Assembly: GCF_011008935.1 (NCBI RefSeq)
Contig: NZ_JAAIVJ010000002.1
Location: 62,001-126,000, forward strand
Direction of reading: 5' to 3'
Source: Tabrizicola oligotrophica
GTDB taxonomy: Bacteria > Pseudomonadota > Alphaproteobacteria > Rhodobacterales > Rhodobacteraceae
DNA: 64,000 nt
Shown: positions 1 through 9,651 of the stretch, piece after piece
Layout of the letters: the number at the start of each line of letters is the position of its first letter
How positions within the stretch are numbered: the first letter of the stretch is position 1
Notes under the pieces: generated by a model
The model's input: the letters and a program-made list of their open reading frames with translations, nothing else
What the model was told of the DNA's origin: nothing
Database searches by the model: none
Made by a program: the position numbers and the translations under genes

Positions 1-773
1 CCCTTGTGACGGGCGGGCGCGGCGGGATTGGCCGGGCGATCTGCGACCGGTTCCAGCGCGAAGGCGCCACAGTCTATGCCGCCGACCTTTCGGAAGGCGG
101 CAGTCTGTCGGGCGCCGGCGCCGGCCGCTTCCTGCGGCTGGACGTCACCAGCGAGGACGAGACTCGCGCCGCAATGGACCGGGTCATGGGGGAAGAAGGG
201 CGTCTCGACGTTCTGGTCAATGCCGCCGGGATCGAGATTGAACACACGATCGAACACACCAGCCTTGCCGACTGGAACCGCATCTTTGCGATCAATGTCA
301 CCGGCACCTTCCTGCCGTCGAAATACGCCCTGCCGCTGCTGCGGCGCGGCGCTGCGGCGGGCGGGAATGGGCAGGCCTCGATCATCAACTTCGGCTCTTA
401 TGACGGTTTCATTGCCGATCCCGGTCTGGCGGCCTATTGCGCGTCCAAGGGCGCTGTCCATGCCCTGACCCGCGCCATGGCCTGCGACCACGGGTCGGAA
501 GGCATCCGGGTGAACGCGATCTGCCCCGGCTATGTCGACACGCCCATGCTGCGAAGTTTCTTCGGTGGGGCAGGGTCAGGCGCGGGCGGCGGAGCGCTGG
601 ACACGGTGTTGGATCAGGTCAAGGCCATTCACCCCACCCGCACCTGCGGCACGCCGGAAGACATCGCCAATCTGGTCAACTGGCTGGCCTCGGACGAGGC
701 GCGCTATGCCTCGGGCCAGCTTTGGGTTCTCGACGGCGGTCTGTCCGCCCAAGTCCAGCAGATGAGGTTCTGA
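1..773 (+). CDS. SDR family oxidoreductase, 5' end cut by the window
   Basis: NAD(P)-dependent short-chain dehydrogenase/reductase. The reading frame is open to the left edge and enters directly in the nucleotide-binding motif (L-V-T-G-G-R-G-G-I-G), so the true start is outside the window. The GTG at 6 is most likely the internal valine of that motif. Also visible are V-N-A-A-G near residue 72 (counted from 6), the catalytic serine in N-F-G-S, and Y-x-x-x-K (Y144, K148) in Y-C-A-S-K. It is the first visible gene of a tight six-gene run; its stop is one base before the next start. The substrate is unknown. By context it oxidises a hydroxy compound in the same pathway as the beta-keto acid cleavage enzyme that follows. 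Confidence 0.9.
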   Translation, partial: LVTGGRGGIGRAICDRFQREGATVYAADLSEGGSLSGAGAGRFLRLDVTSEDETRAAMDRVMGEEGRLDVLVNAAGIEIEHTIEHTSLADWNRIFAINVTGTFLPSKYALPLLRRGAAAGGNGQASIINFGSYDGFIADPGLAAYCASKGAVHALTRAMACDHGSEGIRVNAICPGYVDTPMLRSFFGGAGSGAGGGALDTVLDQVKAIHPTRTCGTPEDIANLVNWLASDEARYASGQLWVLDGGLSAQVQQMRF

Positions 774-774
774 A

Positions 775-1707
775 GTGGCGAAGTCCGTCATCATCACCTG
801 CGCGCCGACCGGCGGCATTCACACCCCCACGATGTCACCCCACCTGCCGATCACTCCGGCCGAAATCGCCACGGCCAGCATCGAGGCGGCCGACGCTGGG
901 GCCTCGATCATCCACCTGCATGCGCGCGACCCAGAAACCGGCAAGCCCGACCCGCGGCCGGAGATTTTCGCGCAATTCCTGCCGGTCATCAAACAGGCCA
1001 CCGATGCGGTCATCAACGTCTCGACCGGCGGGGGCTTGGGCATGACGATGGATCAGCGGCTCTTGGCAGCGACCACGGCCAGCCCGGAAATGGCCAGCCT
1101 GAACATGGGCTCGATGAACTTCGGCATCTTCCCGCTTTTGTCGAAATACACCGACTGGAAACACGACTGGGAGCCGAAATTCCTGGAGATGACGCGGGAT
1201 TTCATCTTCCCCAACACTTTCGCCACCATCGAATATGCGCTGAAGACGCTGGGCGACGGGCATGGCACCAAGTTCGAATTCGAATGCTATGACCTGAGCC
1301 ACCTCTACAACATCAAATGGTTCATCGACCAAGGGCTGATCAAGCCGCCGTTCTTCATCCAGATCGTGTTCGGCATTCTGGGCGGCGTCGGCGCCGACCT
1401 TGATAACCTCATGCACATGCACAAGGTCGCCGACCGGCTGTTCGGGGCCGAGAATTACGAATGGTCGGTGCTGGCCGCCGGACGCCACCAGATGCCCTTT
1501 GCCACGCAAAGCGCGCTTCTGGGCGGCAATCTGCGCGTCGGGCTGGAGGACAGCCTGTTCATCGGCAAGGGAGAGCTTGCGACCTCGAACGCGCAGCAGG
1601 TCCGCCGCATCCGCACCATCATCGAAAGCCTTGGCCTGACCGTCGCTACCCCCGCCGAAGCCCGCGAAAGGCTGGGGTTGAAGGGCGGCGACAAGGTGGC
1701 CTTCTGA
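775..1707 (+). CDS. beta-keto acid cleavage enzyme (BKACE, DUF849 family)
   Basis: Member of the BKACE family, which cleaves a beta-keto acid with acetyl-CoA to give acetoacetate plus a new CoA ester. The 310-residue length fits the family. The metal-binding H-x-H is seen in I-H-L-H-A-R-D (H47, H49), after an N-terminal stretch with A-P-T-G-G-I-H. The start is GTG at 775, one base after the upstream stop; its TGA overlaps the next ATG. Family members use 3-keto-5-aminohexanoate, dehydrocarnitine and other beta-keto acids. The carnitine-dehydrogenase-like gene four positions along the window makes dehydrocarnitine, or a similar beta-keto acid, a plausible substrate. That assignment is inference. 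Confidence 0.85.
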   Translation: MAKSVIITCAPTGGIHTPTMSPHLPITPAEIATASIEAADAGASIIHLHARDPETGKPDPRPEIFAQFLPVIKQATDAVINVSTGGGLGMTMDQRLLAATTASPEMASLNMGSMNFGIFPLLSKYTDWKHDWEPKFLEMTRDFIFPNTFATIEYALKTLGDGHGTKFEFECYDLSHLYNIKWFIDQGLIKPPFFIQIVFGILGGVGADLDNLMHMHKVADRLFGAENYEWSVLAAGRHQMPFATQSALLGGNLRVGLEDSLFIGKGELATSNAQQVRRIRTIIESLGLTVATPAEARERLGLKGGDKVAF

Positions 1708-3128
1708 TGCAGACCAAGCTTCTCATCAATGGCGAGATGGTGGCGGGGGAGGGTGCGGCGCTGCCCATCCTGAACCCCGCAACCGGCGACGAGGTTGCCC
1801 GCGTGGCCGAGGCCAGCCCCGAACAGGTGGATAGCGCCATGCGGGCCGCCGATGCGGCGTTCGAAGAGTTTCGCACCGCCCCGCCATCGCGCCGGGCCGG
1901 TCTGCTTCAAGACATCGCCAATGTGATCGAGGCCCATGCCGAAGACCTGGCAAGTCTGGAAAGCCTTGATGTCGGCAAGCCCTGGCCCTCGGCGCTGAAT
2001 GACGAGATGCCGCTGACCATCGACACCTTCCGCTTTTTCGCCGGTGCCGCGCGCACTATGGGCGGGCTGGCGGCGGGGGAATATGTGGCGGGCCATACTT
2101 CGATGATCCGGCGCGATCCGGTGGGGCCGGTGGCGGCGATTGCACCGTGGAACTATCCGCTGATGATGGCGGCCTGGAAGCTGGCCGCACCTCTGGCGGC
2201 GGGCTGCCCGGTGGTGCTGAAACCGTCGGAACTGACGCCGCTGTCCACTCTGCGGCTGGCCGAGCTTCTGGCCGATGTGGTGCCTGCGGGGCTGGTGCAG
2301 GTGCTGCACGGCCGCGGGCCGACCATCGGCGAGCGGATGATCAACGCCCCCGAGGTCGAGGCGATTTCCATCACCGGCTCTCCTGGCACCGGTCAGGTAG
2401 CAATGCGGGCGGCGGCGACCCAGATCCGCCATGTGCATCTGGAGCTGGGCGGCAAAGCGCCGGTGATCGTGTTCGACGATGCCGACCTTGAGACCCTGGT
2501 CGCCACCATCCGCGCGGGCGGCTTCTTCAACGCGGGGCAGGACTGCGCCCAACCCTGCCGCCTGCTAGTGCAAGCGGGCATCCATGACCGGCTGGTGGCC
2601 GATCTGGCGGCGGCGGTGTCCAGCATCCGCATCGGCGCCCCGCGCGCGGCGGGCACCGAGATGGGGCCGATCGTCTCGGCCGCGCAGCGCGACCGGGTGG
2701 CGGGCTTCGTCGACCGCGCCCGCGCTGTGGCCGAGGTGGTCGCGGGCGGCGAGGCCCCGGCTGGCGCCGGATACTTCTACCGCCCGACCGTGCTGGCGAA
2801 TGTCGCCCATGATGCAGAAATCGCCCGGAATGAGGTCTTCGGCCCGGTCGTCACCGTTTCGCGCTTTGCCGATGCGGATGAGGCGCTGCGGATCGCCAAC
2901 AAGGGGCGCTACGGCCTCGCCTCCTCGGTCTGGACCCGGGATACGGGGCGGGCGATGGCCATGACGTCGCGGCTGCGCTACGGCTTTACCTGGGTCAATA
3001 CCCACGGGGTCGCCACCCCGGAAATGCCCTGGGCGGCGATGAAAGGCTCGGGCACCGGCTGCGACATGTCAGTCTTTGCGCTGGAAGCCTTTACGGCGGT
3101 GCGCCATGTCATGATGGCCCACGCATGA
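1707..3128 (+). CDS. NAD(P)-dependent aldehyde dehydrogenase, betaine/aminobutyraldehyde type
   Basis: Aldehyde dehydrogenase of 473 residues. It has the W-N-Y-P-L cofactor segment, E-L-G-G-K for the general-base glutamate, and the catalytic cysteine in F-N-A-G-Q-D-C. The start chosen is the ATG at 1707, which overlaps the upstream TGA (TGATG); a longer open frame upstream is antisense or overlap noise. It is closely similar along its length to the aldehyde dehydrogenase at 57578-59008; both carry [10 protein letters not shown]. This suggests an amino- or ammonio-aldehyde substrate. The next gene starts inside its stop codon (ATGA), so it is translationally coupled within the catabolic run. 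Confidence 0.9.
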   Translation: MQTKLLINGEMVAGEGAALPILNPATGDEVARVAEASPEQVDSAMRAADAAFEEFRTAPPSRRAGLLQDIANVIEAHAEDLASLESLDVGKPWPSALNDEMPLTIDTFRFFAGAARTMGGLAAGEYVAGHTSMIRRDPVGPVAAIAPWNYPLMMAAWKLAAPLAAGCPVVLKPSELTPLSTLRLAELLADVVPAGLVQVLHGRGPTIGERMINAPEVEAISITGSPGTGQVAMRAAATQIRHVHLELGGKAPVIVFDDADLETLVATIRAGGFFNAGQDCAQPCRLLVQAGIHDRLVADLAAAVSSIRIGAPRAAGTEMGPIVSAAQRDRVAGFVDRARAVAEVVAGGEAPAGAGYFYRPTVLANVAHDAEIARNEVFGPVVTVSRFADADEALRIANKGRYGLASSVWTRDTGRAMAMTSRLRYGFTWVNTHGVATPEMPWAAMKGSGTGCDMSVFALEAFTAVRHVMMAHA

Positions 3129-3877
3129 CCCGCGCCATCATCACCGGCGGCTCGCGCGGGATCGGCCGCGCCATCGTGGACCGGCTTTTGGCCGACGGCG
3201 CGCAGGTGCTGACCTGCGGTCGCGGCGACAGACCGAGTGACCTGCCCGCCGCCGTGCTGTGGGCGCAGGCCGATGTCGCCAACCCCGCCGAGGCGGCGGC
3301 GCTGTTTGCCAAGGCACGGGCGGCGTTCGGCCCGGTCGATGTGCTGGTGAACAACGCAGGCGTGCAGATCGAAAAGACGGTTGCCGAGACCACCGATGCC
3401 GATTGGGACCAGCTGATCGGCATCAACTGCCGGGGCAGCTTCAACATGTGCCGGGCTTTCCTGAACCAACCGGATGCGCGCGGCGCCATCGTCAACATCG
3501 GTTCGATTTCCGGCGATGTGGCCGATCCTTCGATGGCAATCTACAATGCCTCGAAGGCCTTCGTGCATGGGCTGACCCGGTCTATCGCCGTCGATCACGG
3601 GCCGCATGTGCGCTGCAACGCCATCCGCCCCGGCTGGATTCAGACCGGGATGCTGGAGGCGGGGTTCGCGCTGGCCACCGATCCCGCCCGCGCGCGTGCC
3701 GATGCGCTGGCCCGCCATGCCGCCCGCCGTTTCGGCACGCCCGCAGACATCGCCAACACCGTGGCCTGGCTGGTCTCGGACCAGTCCGGCTTTGTCACCG
3801 GGCAATGCTTTACCATCGACGGCGGGCTGACCGCTGCCTCTCCGCTTCAACCGGGCCTCATCTTCAACCAGGACTAA
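3125..3877 (+). CDS. SDR family oxidoreductase
   Basis: Second short-chain dehydrogenase of the run, 250 residues. It has the nucleotide-binding T-G-G-S-R-G-I-G at the N-terminus, N-N-A-G-V near residue 75, the serine in N-I-G-S-I-S, and Y-N-A-S-K as the catalytic Y-x-x-x-K. The ATG at 3125 overlaps the aldehyde dehydrogenase stop by 4 bp. The next gene follows after 4 bp. It resembles the first SDR in overall layout (both contain Q/E-I-E-x-T after the NNAG segment), so the two may be paralogues acting on related hydroxy acids. Substrate not determinable from sequence. Confidence 0.9.
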   Translation: MTRAIITGGSRGIGRAIVDRLLADGAQVLTCGRGDRPSDLPAAVLWAQADVANPAEAAALFAKARAAFGPVDVLVNNAGVQIEKTVAETTDADWDQLIGINCRGSFNMCRAFLNQPDARGAIVNIGSISGDVADPSMAIYNASKAFVHGLTRSIAVDHGPHVRCNAIRPGWIQTGMLEAGFALATDPARARADALARHAARRFGTPADIANTVAWLVSDQSGFVTGQCFTIDGGLTAASPLQPGLIFNQD

Positions 3878-3881
3878 GTGC

Positions 3882-4808
3882 ATGACCGAATTTCCCAAAA
3901 TCGCCGTAATCGGCGCCGGTGTCATCGGCGCCAGCTGGGCGGCGCTGTTTCTTGCCTCGGGCCGCGAGGTCGCGGTGCATGATCCGGTGGCGACCGAGGC
4001 TTCGGTGCGCGACTATATCGACCGCGCCTGGCCCACCCTGACCGAGCTGGGGCTGGTCAAGGGCAGGGGCGTGCTGACGTTCCACGCCACCACCGCCGAG
4101 GCCGTGCGCGACGCCGATTTCATTCAGGAAAGCGTGCCGGAACGCATCGCCCTCAAGCACGCGCTTTATGCCGAAATCGAACCGGCGCTGAAGCCGGGCG
4201 CGGTGGTGGCGTCGTCGGCTTCGGGCCTGACTCTGAGCGAGATGCAGGCCGGATGGCGCAACCCCGGCCCTCTCGTGCTGGGCCATCCGTTCAACCCGCC
4301 GCATCTGATCCCGCTGGTCGAGGTCATGGGCAATGCCCGGACCGCCGCCGGCATGGTCGAGGCTGCCGAGCGGTTCTACAAGGCGGTGGGCAAGGTCACG
4401 ATCCGCGTCCACCGCGAGGTTCCCGGCCATGTGGCCAACCGCCTGCAAGCGGCGCTCTGGCGCGAGGCGATCCATCTGGTGCAAAGCGGCGTGGCCTCGG
4501 TCGAGGATGTGGATACCGCGGTCTGGGCCGGGCCGGGCCTGCGCTGGGCGGCCATGGGGCCGACGATGCTGTTCCATCTGGGCGCCGGCGAAGGCGGGCT
4601 GGCGGCCTTTTGCGACCGCTATGCCGACAGCTTCAACCGCTGGTGGGACGATCTGGGCAAGTTGCACCTGAACCCCGAACTGTCCTCGCGGCTGGTTGCG
4701 GGCGTGCAGGAGGCGACCGGTACCGTGCCGACGATCGAGCTGGCCGCCAAGCGCGATGCGCTGATCGCCGCCATGCAAAAGGCGGCAGCCGCCCTGCGAA
4801 CGGCCTGA
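3882..4808 (+). CDS. 3-hydroxyacyl-CoA dehydrogenase family, L-carnitine dehydrogenase-like
   Basis: NAD-dependent dehydrogenase of the 3-hydroxyacyl-CoA dehydrogenase superfamily, 308 residues. The Rossmann motif I-G-A-G-V-I-G-A-S-W is at the N-terminus, G-H-P-F-N-P-P at mid-length, and the C-terminal domain contains G-P-G-L-R-W-A, a stretch typical of L-carnitine 3-dehydrogenases. It is the short form, without the fused thioesterase seen in some carnitine dehydrogenases. It would oxidise a 3-hydroxy acid to the beta-keto acid, which is the substrate class of the BKACE at 775-1707. Carnitine itself is inferred only; L-gulonate or another 3-hydroxy acid is possible. Confidence 0.8.
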   Translation: MTEFPKIAVIGAGVIGASWAALFLASGREVAVHDPVATEASVRDYIDRAWPTLTELGLVKGRGVLTFHATTAEAVRDADFIQESVPERIALKHALYAEIEPALKPGAVVASSASGLTLSEMQAGWRNPGPLVLGHPFNPPHLIPLVEVMGNARTAAGMVEAAERFYKAVGKVTIRVHREVPGHVANRLQAALWREAIHLVQSGVASVEDVDTAVWAGPGLRWAAMGPTMLFHLGAGEGGLAAFCDRYADSFNRWWDDLGKLHLNPELSSRLVAGVQEATGTVPTIELAAKRDALIAAMQKAAAALRTA

Positions 4809-4814
4809 CCCATC

Positions 4815-6134
4815 ATGGCGCACCCCAAACCGACACCCGGCCCGATCATCATCATCGGGGCCGGACAGGCGGGTTTTTCCGCCGCCGACAAATTGCGCGA
4901 TCTCGGCCATGCCGGCCCGATCACCCTGATTGGCGCCGAAGCCCAACTGCCCTACCAGCGCCCGCCCCTGTCGAAAGCCTATCTCCTGGGCGCGCTTGGC
5001 CGCGAACGGCTGTTTCTGCGACCGGCCGAGCATTTTGCCCGGCGCGAGATAGATCTCAGGCTTGGCGTCCGGGCGACGGCGATCCGGCCCGGCGCGCGTG
5101 CTGTCGTGCTGAGCGATGGCACCTCCGTGCCGTATGACCGCCTGTTGCTGGCCACCGGCGCCATGCCTCGGCGGCTGCCCGAGGCGATTGGCGGCACTCT
5201 GGCGGGCGTCATGACGATGCGCAATCTGGCCGATGCGGATGGCTTTGCCGCAGCTATCCGCGCGGCCCGGCGGTTGCTGGTGGTGGGCGGCGGCTATGTC
5301 GGTCTGGAAGCCGCGGCCAGCGCGCGCAAGCTGGGCGTGGCTGTCACCCTGATCGAAGCGGCGGACCGCATCCTCAAACGTGTGGCAGCGCCAGAAACCG
5401 CGGCCTATTTCCGCAAGCTGCATCAGGATCACGGCGTGGACCTTCGCGAAGGCGTGGCGCTGTCACGGCTTGAAGGACAGGGCGGGCGGGTCACCTCGGC
5501 GGTGCTGGGCGATGGCCAAAGGCTGGAGGCTGACCTCGTGCTGGTCGGGATCGGCGTCGAGCCGGAAACCGGGCTGGCCGAAGCGGCCGGGATTGCCGCC
5601 GACGGCGGAATTGTGGTCGATGCCTTCTGCGAGACCTCGCATGCAGGCATCTATGCCGCCGGTGATTGCGCCGCCTTTCCGTGGCAAGGTGAACGGCTGC
5701 GGCTGGAAAGCGTGGGCAATGCGATAGATCAGGCCGAGGTGGCCGCCGCCAACATGCTGGGTCACGCCGTGACCTATCAGGCCCGGCCGTGGTTCTGGTC
5801 GGACCAGTACGACACCAAATTGCAGATCGCCGGCCTGTCGCGACGCTTCGATCAGGTGGTGGTCCGGGCGGGTGGGTCGGAACAGGCCCGGTCCATCTGG
5901 TATTTTGCCGCCGGGAAGCTGCAGGCGGTCGACGCCATCAACAAACCACGGGTCTTCATGATCGCCAAGCGGCTGCTGGAAGGCGGCTTGCCGGTCGATC
6001 CCGCTGGCGTTGCCAAGCCCGGAACCGACCTGCGCGCGCTGCTGGCGGATCAAGGCGAAAAGGCGCCGGCGCACAACACGGATTCACGGGGCAGCGGCCT
6101 TGTGGCTGTGCCGGGCCGGCGCGGAACGAGTTGA
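4815..6134 (+). CDS. FAD-dependent ferredoxin (rubredoxin/putidaredoxin-type) reductase
   Basis: FAD/NAD(P)-binding oxidoreductase of 439 residues that passes electrons from NAD(P)H to a small iron-sulfur protein. An FAD-binding G-A-G-Q-A-G is near residue 17, the NAD-binding G-G-G-Y-V-G-L-E-A-A lies near residues 158-167, and the C-terminal FAD motif Y-A-A-G-D-C is followed by the reductase C-terminal domain. It matches the putidaredoxin/rhodocoxin reductase layout. Such reductases usually serve a cytochrome P450 or Rieske oxygenase; no partner oxygenase or ferredoxin is in the window, so it may lie left of position 1. It starts 6 bp after the dehydrogenase stop. Confidence 0.88.
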   Translation: MAHPKPTPGPIIIIGAGQAGFSAADKLRDLGHAGPITLIGAEAQLPYQRPPLSKAYLLGALGRERLFLRPAEHFARREIDLRLGVRATAIRPGARAVVLSDGTSVPYDRLLLATGAMPRRLPEAIGGTLAGVMTMRNLADADGFAAAIRAARRLLVVGGGYVGLEAAASARKLGVAVTLIEAADRILKRVAAPETAAYFRKLHQDHGVDLREGVALSRLEGQGGRVTSAVLGDGQRLEADLVLVGIGVEPETGLAEAAGIAADGGIVVDAFCETSHAGIYAAGDCAAFPWQGERLRLESVGNAIDQAEVAAANMLGHAVTYQARPWFWSDQYDTKLQIAGLSRRFDQVVVRAGGSEQARSIWYFAAGKLQAVDAINKPRVFMIAKRLLEGGLPVDPAGVAKPGTDLRALLADQGEKAPAHNTDSRGSGLVAVPGRRGTS

Positions 6135-6224
6135 CGGAGCGGCCCGCATCGAATATGCCGCACCTGCGAAATCCGTCGTCCCGTCGTGCGCTTCCGACCC
6201 CCTCTGCCGAAGAAAGCTCCCCCA

Positions 6225-7271
6225 TTGCTCGACCTGTCGCCGATGCGCGCCGAACTGGCGGCGCAATATGATCTGTCTCCCTCGCTTGACGCGGCCGAGG
6301 CAACCCGTTCGATCTGGGAAAAGGCGGCCCGCGTCATTCCCTTTGCCGAATGGGCGGTTCATGCCCCCTATGTCGTGGCCATCAACCGCCTTAAGCGTGA
6401 GCGTGACGCGGTGATCCTGGGCCATAACTACATGACACCCCAGGTGTTTCACGGGGTCTGCGACGTGGTGGGCGACAGTCTGCAGCTGGCGATGGCAGCG
6501 CGCGAGGTTGCCGCTTCGGTCATCGTGCAGGGCGGTGTGCATTTCATGGCGGAAACCTCGAAAGTCCTCAACCCGGGCAAGACCGTGTTGATGCCCGACA
6601 TGGCGGCGGGGTGTTCGCTGGCGTCCTCGATCACCGCAGAGGGTGTTGCAGAGATGCGCCGTCGCTATCCCGGGGCGCCGGTGGTGGCTTATGTCAACAC
6701 GTCGGCCGAGGTGAAGGCGGCGGCCGATGTCTGCTGCACCTCGGCCAATGCCGCGCAGATCGTGCGGGGGATGGACAGCGAAACCGTCATCATGCTGCCC
6801 GACAAGTATCTGGCGCAGAACGTCGCCCGGCAAGTGCCGGAAAAGCAGGTGGTCTGGTGGGATGGTGCCTGCATCGTGCATGAACAGTTCACCCCCGCCG
6901 ACCTGCGCGAGTTCCGCAGCTTTCATCCCGGCACGCGGATCATCGCCCATCCCGAATGCCCGCCCGATGTGGTGGCCGAGGCGGATTTCACCGGCTCGAC
7001 CGCCGGAATCATCGCCTATGTCGGGCAAGAGAAGCCGGCATCGGCGTTGCTAGTCACCGAATGTTCGATGGCCTCGAACATTGCCGATGCGCACCCGTCG
7101 GTAGAGTTTGTCGGCCCCTGCACCATGTGCCCCTACATGAAGATGATCACGCTGGAAAAGATCCTGTGGTCGCTGCACACCATGACCACCCCGGTCGAGG
7201 TTCCCGCCCATCTTGCCGAAGGCGCGCGCGCTTCGGTGCAGCGGATGATCGACCTGTCGGGCCGGCGCTGA
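6225..7271 (+). CDS. nadA: quinolinate synthase NadA
   Basis: Condenses iminoaspartate with dihydroxyacetone phosphate to quinolinate, the second step of de novo NAD synthesis. The three cysteine regions expected for the [4Fe-4S] cluster are present: C-C-T-S-A-N, A-G-C-S-L-A-S and C-T-M-C-P-Y-M-K. G-H-N-Y-M near the N-terminus is also typical. The start is uncertain. I prefer TTG at 6225, which has a purine-rich GAAGAAAG 8 bp upstream. GTG at 6186 and ATG at 6243 are alternatives without a clear ribosome site. Its stop overlaps the nadB start. A 90-bp gap separates it from the reductase gene, so it probably begins a separate operon. Confidence 0.95.
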   Translation: MLDLSPMRAELAAQYDLSPSLDAAEATRSIWEKAARVIPFAEWAVHAPYVVAINRLKRERDAVILGHNYMTPQVFHGVCDVVGDSLQLAMAAREVAASVIVQGGVHFMAETSKVLNPGKTVLMPDMAAGCSLASSITAEGVAEMRRRYPGAPVVAYVNTSAEVKAAADVCCTSANAAQIVRGMDSETVIMLPDKYLAQNVARQVPEKQVVWWDGACIVHEQFTPADLREFRSFHPGTRIIAHPECPPDVVAEADFTGSTAGIIAYVGQEKPASALLVTECSMASNIADAHPSVEFVGPCTMCPYMKMITLEKILWSLHTMTTPVEVPAHLAEGARASVQRMIDLSGRR

Positions 7272-8797
7272 TGCAGGTTGCCCGGATGCAGACCGACCGC
7301 GTGCTGATCATCGGCGGCGGTATCGCGGCGCTTTATGCCGCGCTGGCGCTGGCCCCCCGCCCCGTACTGATCATCGCGCCAGAGCCGCTTGGCCATGGCG
7401 CCAGTTCAGCCTGGGCGCAGGGTGGGGTTGCGGCAGCGATGGGGCCGGGGGACCGGCCGTCGGATCATCTGGCCGATACGATCCGGGCGGGCGCGGGGCT
7501 GGTGGATGCGGCTGTGGCGGCCCGTATCACTGCCGAGGCCGCCGAGCATGTCGCCCGGTTGTCCGATCTGGGCGCCCCCTTCGACCGCGATCTGCATGGC
7601 AATTACCTGCTCTCGCGCGAGGCGGCCCATGGCGCGGCGCGGGTGGTGCGGGTTGGCGGTGACCGCGCGGGGCAGGCGATCATGGCAACGCTGATCCGCG
7701 CCGTGCAGGCAGCACCGCATATCCAGCTGCAGACCGCCCTGTCGGTCACCGGGCTGATCGTCGAGGCCGGGCAGGTGGTCGGCGTCGAGGTCGAGGGTGA
7801 CGGGACGGGGGAAATCCGGGGCCCGGCCGTGCTGTTTGCCGGCGGTGGCGCGGCGGGGCTTTACGCAGTGACCACCAATCCGAACCGCATTCGCGGCCAG
7901 ATGCTGGGAATGGCCGCGCGGGCCGGCGCCCTGATCCGTGATGCCGAGTTCGTGCAGTTCCACCCCACCGCCATCGACATCGGCGAAGACCCGGCGCCGC
8001 TTGCGACCGAGGCCTTGCGCGGCGAAGGCGCCGTTCTCATCAATGCCATGGGGACCCGCTTCATGCCGGCGCTTGCCCCCGAGGCCGAGCTTGCCCCGCG
8101 CGACATCGTTGCGCGCGGTGTCTTTGCCGAATGGCAGGCCGGTCGGCGGCCGATGCTTGATGCCCGCGCTCTGGGCGCGCAGATTGCCAGCCATTTTCCC
8201 ACCGTTCATGCCGCCTGCCAGCGCGCCGGGATCGACCCGGCGCAAGAGCCGATTCCGGTGACGGCGGCGGCGCATTACCACATGGGCGGCATTGCCGTGT
8301 CGGCGGATGGGCGATGCAGCCTGCCCGGCCTTTGGGTGGCGGGCGAGGCGGCCTGCACGGGGCTGCACGGCGGCAACCGGCTGGCCTCGAACGGTCTGCT
8401 CGAAGCCCTTGTTACGGGCCGCGCCGCCGGTCTCGACATCGCTGCGGCGATGCCGACGGGCGCGGCGCCCGAGGCAAAGGTGGCACTCGCCGGCACGGCC
8501 CCGGTCGCCGACCCGGCCAAGGTCGCCCGGCTGCGCGGACTCATGACCACCCATGTCGGTGTCATCCGCGAGGAAACCGGGCTGCGTGCGGCACTGGCGG
8601 GCCTCGCTGATCTGGAACCCGATGCGCCCCCGGCATTGGCGAACATGCTGGCGGCGGCGCGGATGATTGCCACGGCGGCGCTCTTGCGGCGCGAAAGCCG
8701 CGGCGCGCATTGTCGCAGCGATTTCCCGGGCGAGCTGCCGCCAAAGCCCTCACACCTGACGCTGGCCGATGCCCTTGCCCTGAAGGAACCCGCATGA
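7271..8797 (+). CDS. nadB: L-aspartate oxidase NadB
   Basis: FAD flavoenzyme that oxidises L-aspartate to iminoaspartate, the substrate of NadA. It has 508 residues. The FAD-binding [12 protein letters not shown] is at the N-terminus, followed by [11 protein letters not shown]. Active-site features shared with succinate dehydrogenase flavoproteins are seen in E-F-V-Q-F-H-P-T and the later [10 protein letters not shown]. The ATG at 7271 overlaps the nadA stop (TGATG); an ATG five codons later is the other candidate start. Its end overlaps nadC by 4 bp, so nadABC is one translationally coupled operon. Confidence 0.96.
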   Translation: MQVARMQTDRVLIIGGGIAALYAALALAPRPVLIIAPEPLGHGASSAWAQGGVAAAMGPGDRPSDHLADTIRAGAGLVDAAVAARITAEAAEHVARLSDLGAPFDRDLHGNYLLSREAAHGAARVVRVGGDRAGQAIMATLIRAVQAAPHIQLQTALSVTGLIVEAGQVVGVEVEGDGTGEIRGPAVLFAGGGAAGLYAVTTNPNRIRGQMLGMAARAGALIRDAEFVQFHPTAIDIGEDPAPLATEALRGEGAVLINAMGTRFMPALAPEAELAPRDIVARGVFAEWQAGRRPMLDARALGAQIASHFPTVHAACQRAGIDPAQEPIPVTAAAHYHMGGIAVSADGRCSLPGLWVAGEAACTGLHGGNRLASNGLLEALVTGRAAGLDIAAAMPTGAAPEAKVALAGTAPVADPAKVARLRGLMTTHVGVIREETGLRAALAGLADLEPDAPPALANMLAAARMIATAALLRRESRGAHCRSDFPGELPPKPSHLTLADALALKEPA

Positions 8798-9642
8798 CCG
8801 ACCTGCCCGATTTCCTGCTCGAGCCGCTGGTTCGCGCTGCGCTGGCCGAAGATCTGGCGCCTTGGGGCGATGCGACGTCGCGCGCCGTGATTCCGTCTGG
8901 CACCCGCGGCGGTGTGGTGATGCGGTCACGCGGGGCTGGCCGGGTCTCGGGCATGCAGGCCGCGGCGATGGCCTTTCGGCTGATCGACGCGCAGCTTTCG
9001 GTTCAGACGCTGACCCCCGATGGCGCCGCCTGCGCCGCCGGTCAGGTGCTGATGCGGGTGTCGGGCGATATGGCGGCCATTCTGATGGCCGAGCGGGTGG
9101 CACTGAACTTTGCCGGACGGATGAGCGGCATTGCCACGTTGACGGCGGCCTTTGTGAACGCGGCGTCCGGCCGGGCGCAGATCACCTGCACCCGCAAGAC
9201 CACGCCCGGGCTGCGGCTGGTCGAAAAGGCGGCCGTGCGCCATGGTGGCGGGGCCAATCACCGCTATGGCTTGGGCGATGCCATCCTGATCAAGGACAAC
9301 CATATCGCCGCCGCAGGGGGCGTTCGCGCCGTGCTGGAGCGGGTCAAGGCTGCGCGGTCGCACATGATGCGGGTCGAGATCGAGGTGGACCGCCTGGATC
9401 AGCTTGCCGAGGTTCTGGCCACCGGCGGGGCGGATTGCGTCCTGCTCGACAACATGGACAACGCGACACTGACGCGCGCCGTCGAGATGGTGGCCGGGCG
9501 GCTGGTGACGGAAGCCTCGGGCAACATGAGCCTGCCGCGCATTCCCGAAGTCGCCGCCACGGGGGTCGATTACATCAGCGTCGGCGCCCTGACCCATTCC
9601 GCCCCGGTTCTGGACCTCGGGCTGGACTATGCCGACGCCTGA
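8794..9642 (+). CDS. nadC: nicotinate-nucleotide pyrophosphorylase NadC
   Basis: Quinolinate phosphoribosyltransferase, which makes nicotinate mononucleotide from quinolinate and PRPP. It has 282 residues, the usual length. Diagnostic stretches are [17 protein letters not shown] and I-L-I-K-D-N-H, plus the C-terminal S-V-G-A-L-T-H-S. The ATG at 8794 overlaps the nadB TGA (ATGA). It ends only 9 bp from the convergent end of the LysR gene, and no obvious hairpin terminator fits in that gap. Confidence 0.96.
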   Translation: MTDLPDFLLEPLVRAALAEDLAPWGDATSRAVIPSGTRGGVVMRSRGAGRVSGMQAAAMAFRLIDAQLSVQTLTPDGAACAAGQVLMRVSGDMAAILMAERVALNFAGRMSGIATLTAAFVNAASGRAQITCTRKTTPGLRLVEKAAVRHGGGANHRYGLGDAILIKDNHIAAAGGVRAVLERVKAARSHMMRVEIEVDRLDQLAEVLATGGADCVLLDNMDNATLTRAVEMVAGRLVTEASGNMSLPRIPEVAATGVDYISVGALTHSAPVLDLGLDYADA

Positions 9643-9651
9643 GGCTTTCGG

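Noticed and set aside
1461-1706. Upstream in-frame extension of the first aldehyde dehydrogenase
   Set aside because: It lies wholly within the BKACE gene, and the ATG at 1707 gives the normal family N-terminus.
9643-9651. Terminator between nadC and gbpR
   Set aside because: The gap is only 9 bp and no hairpin with a T-run was found on either strand, so none is annotated.
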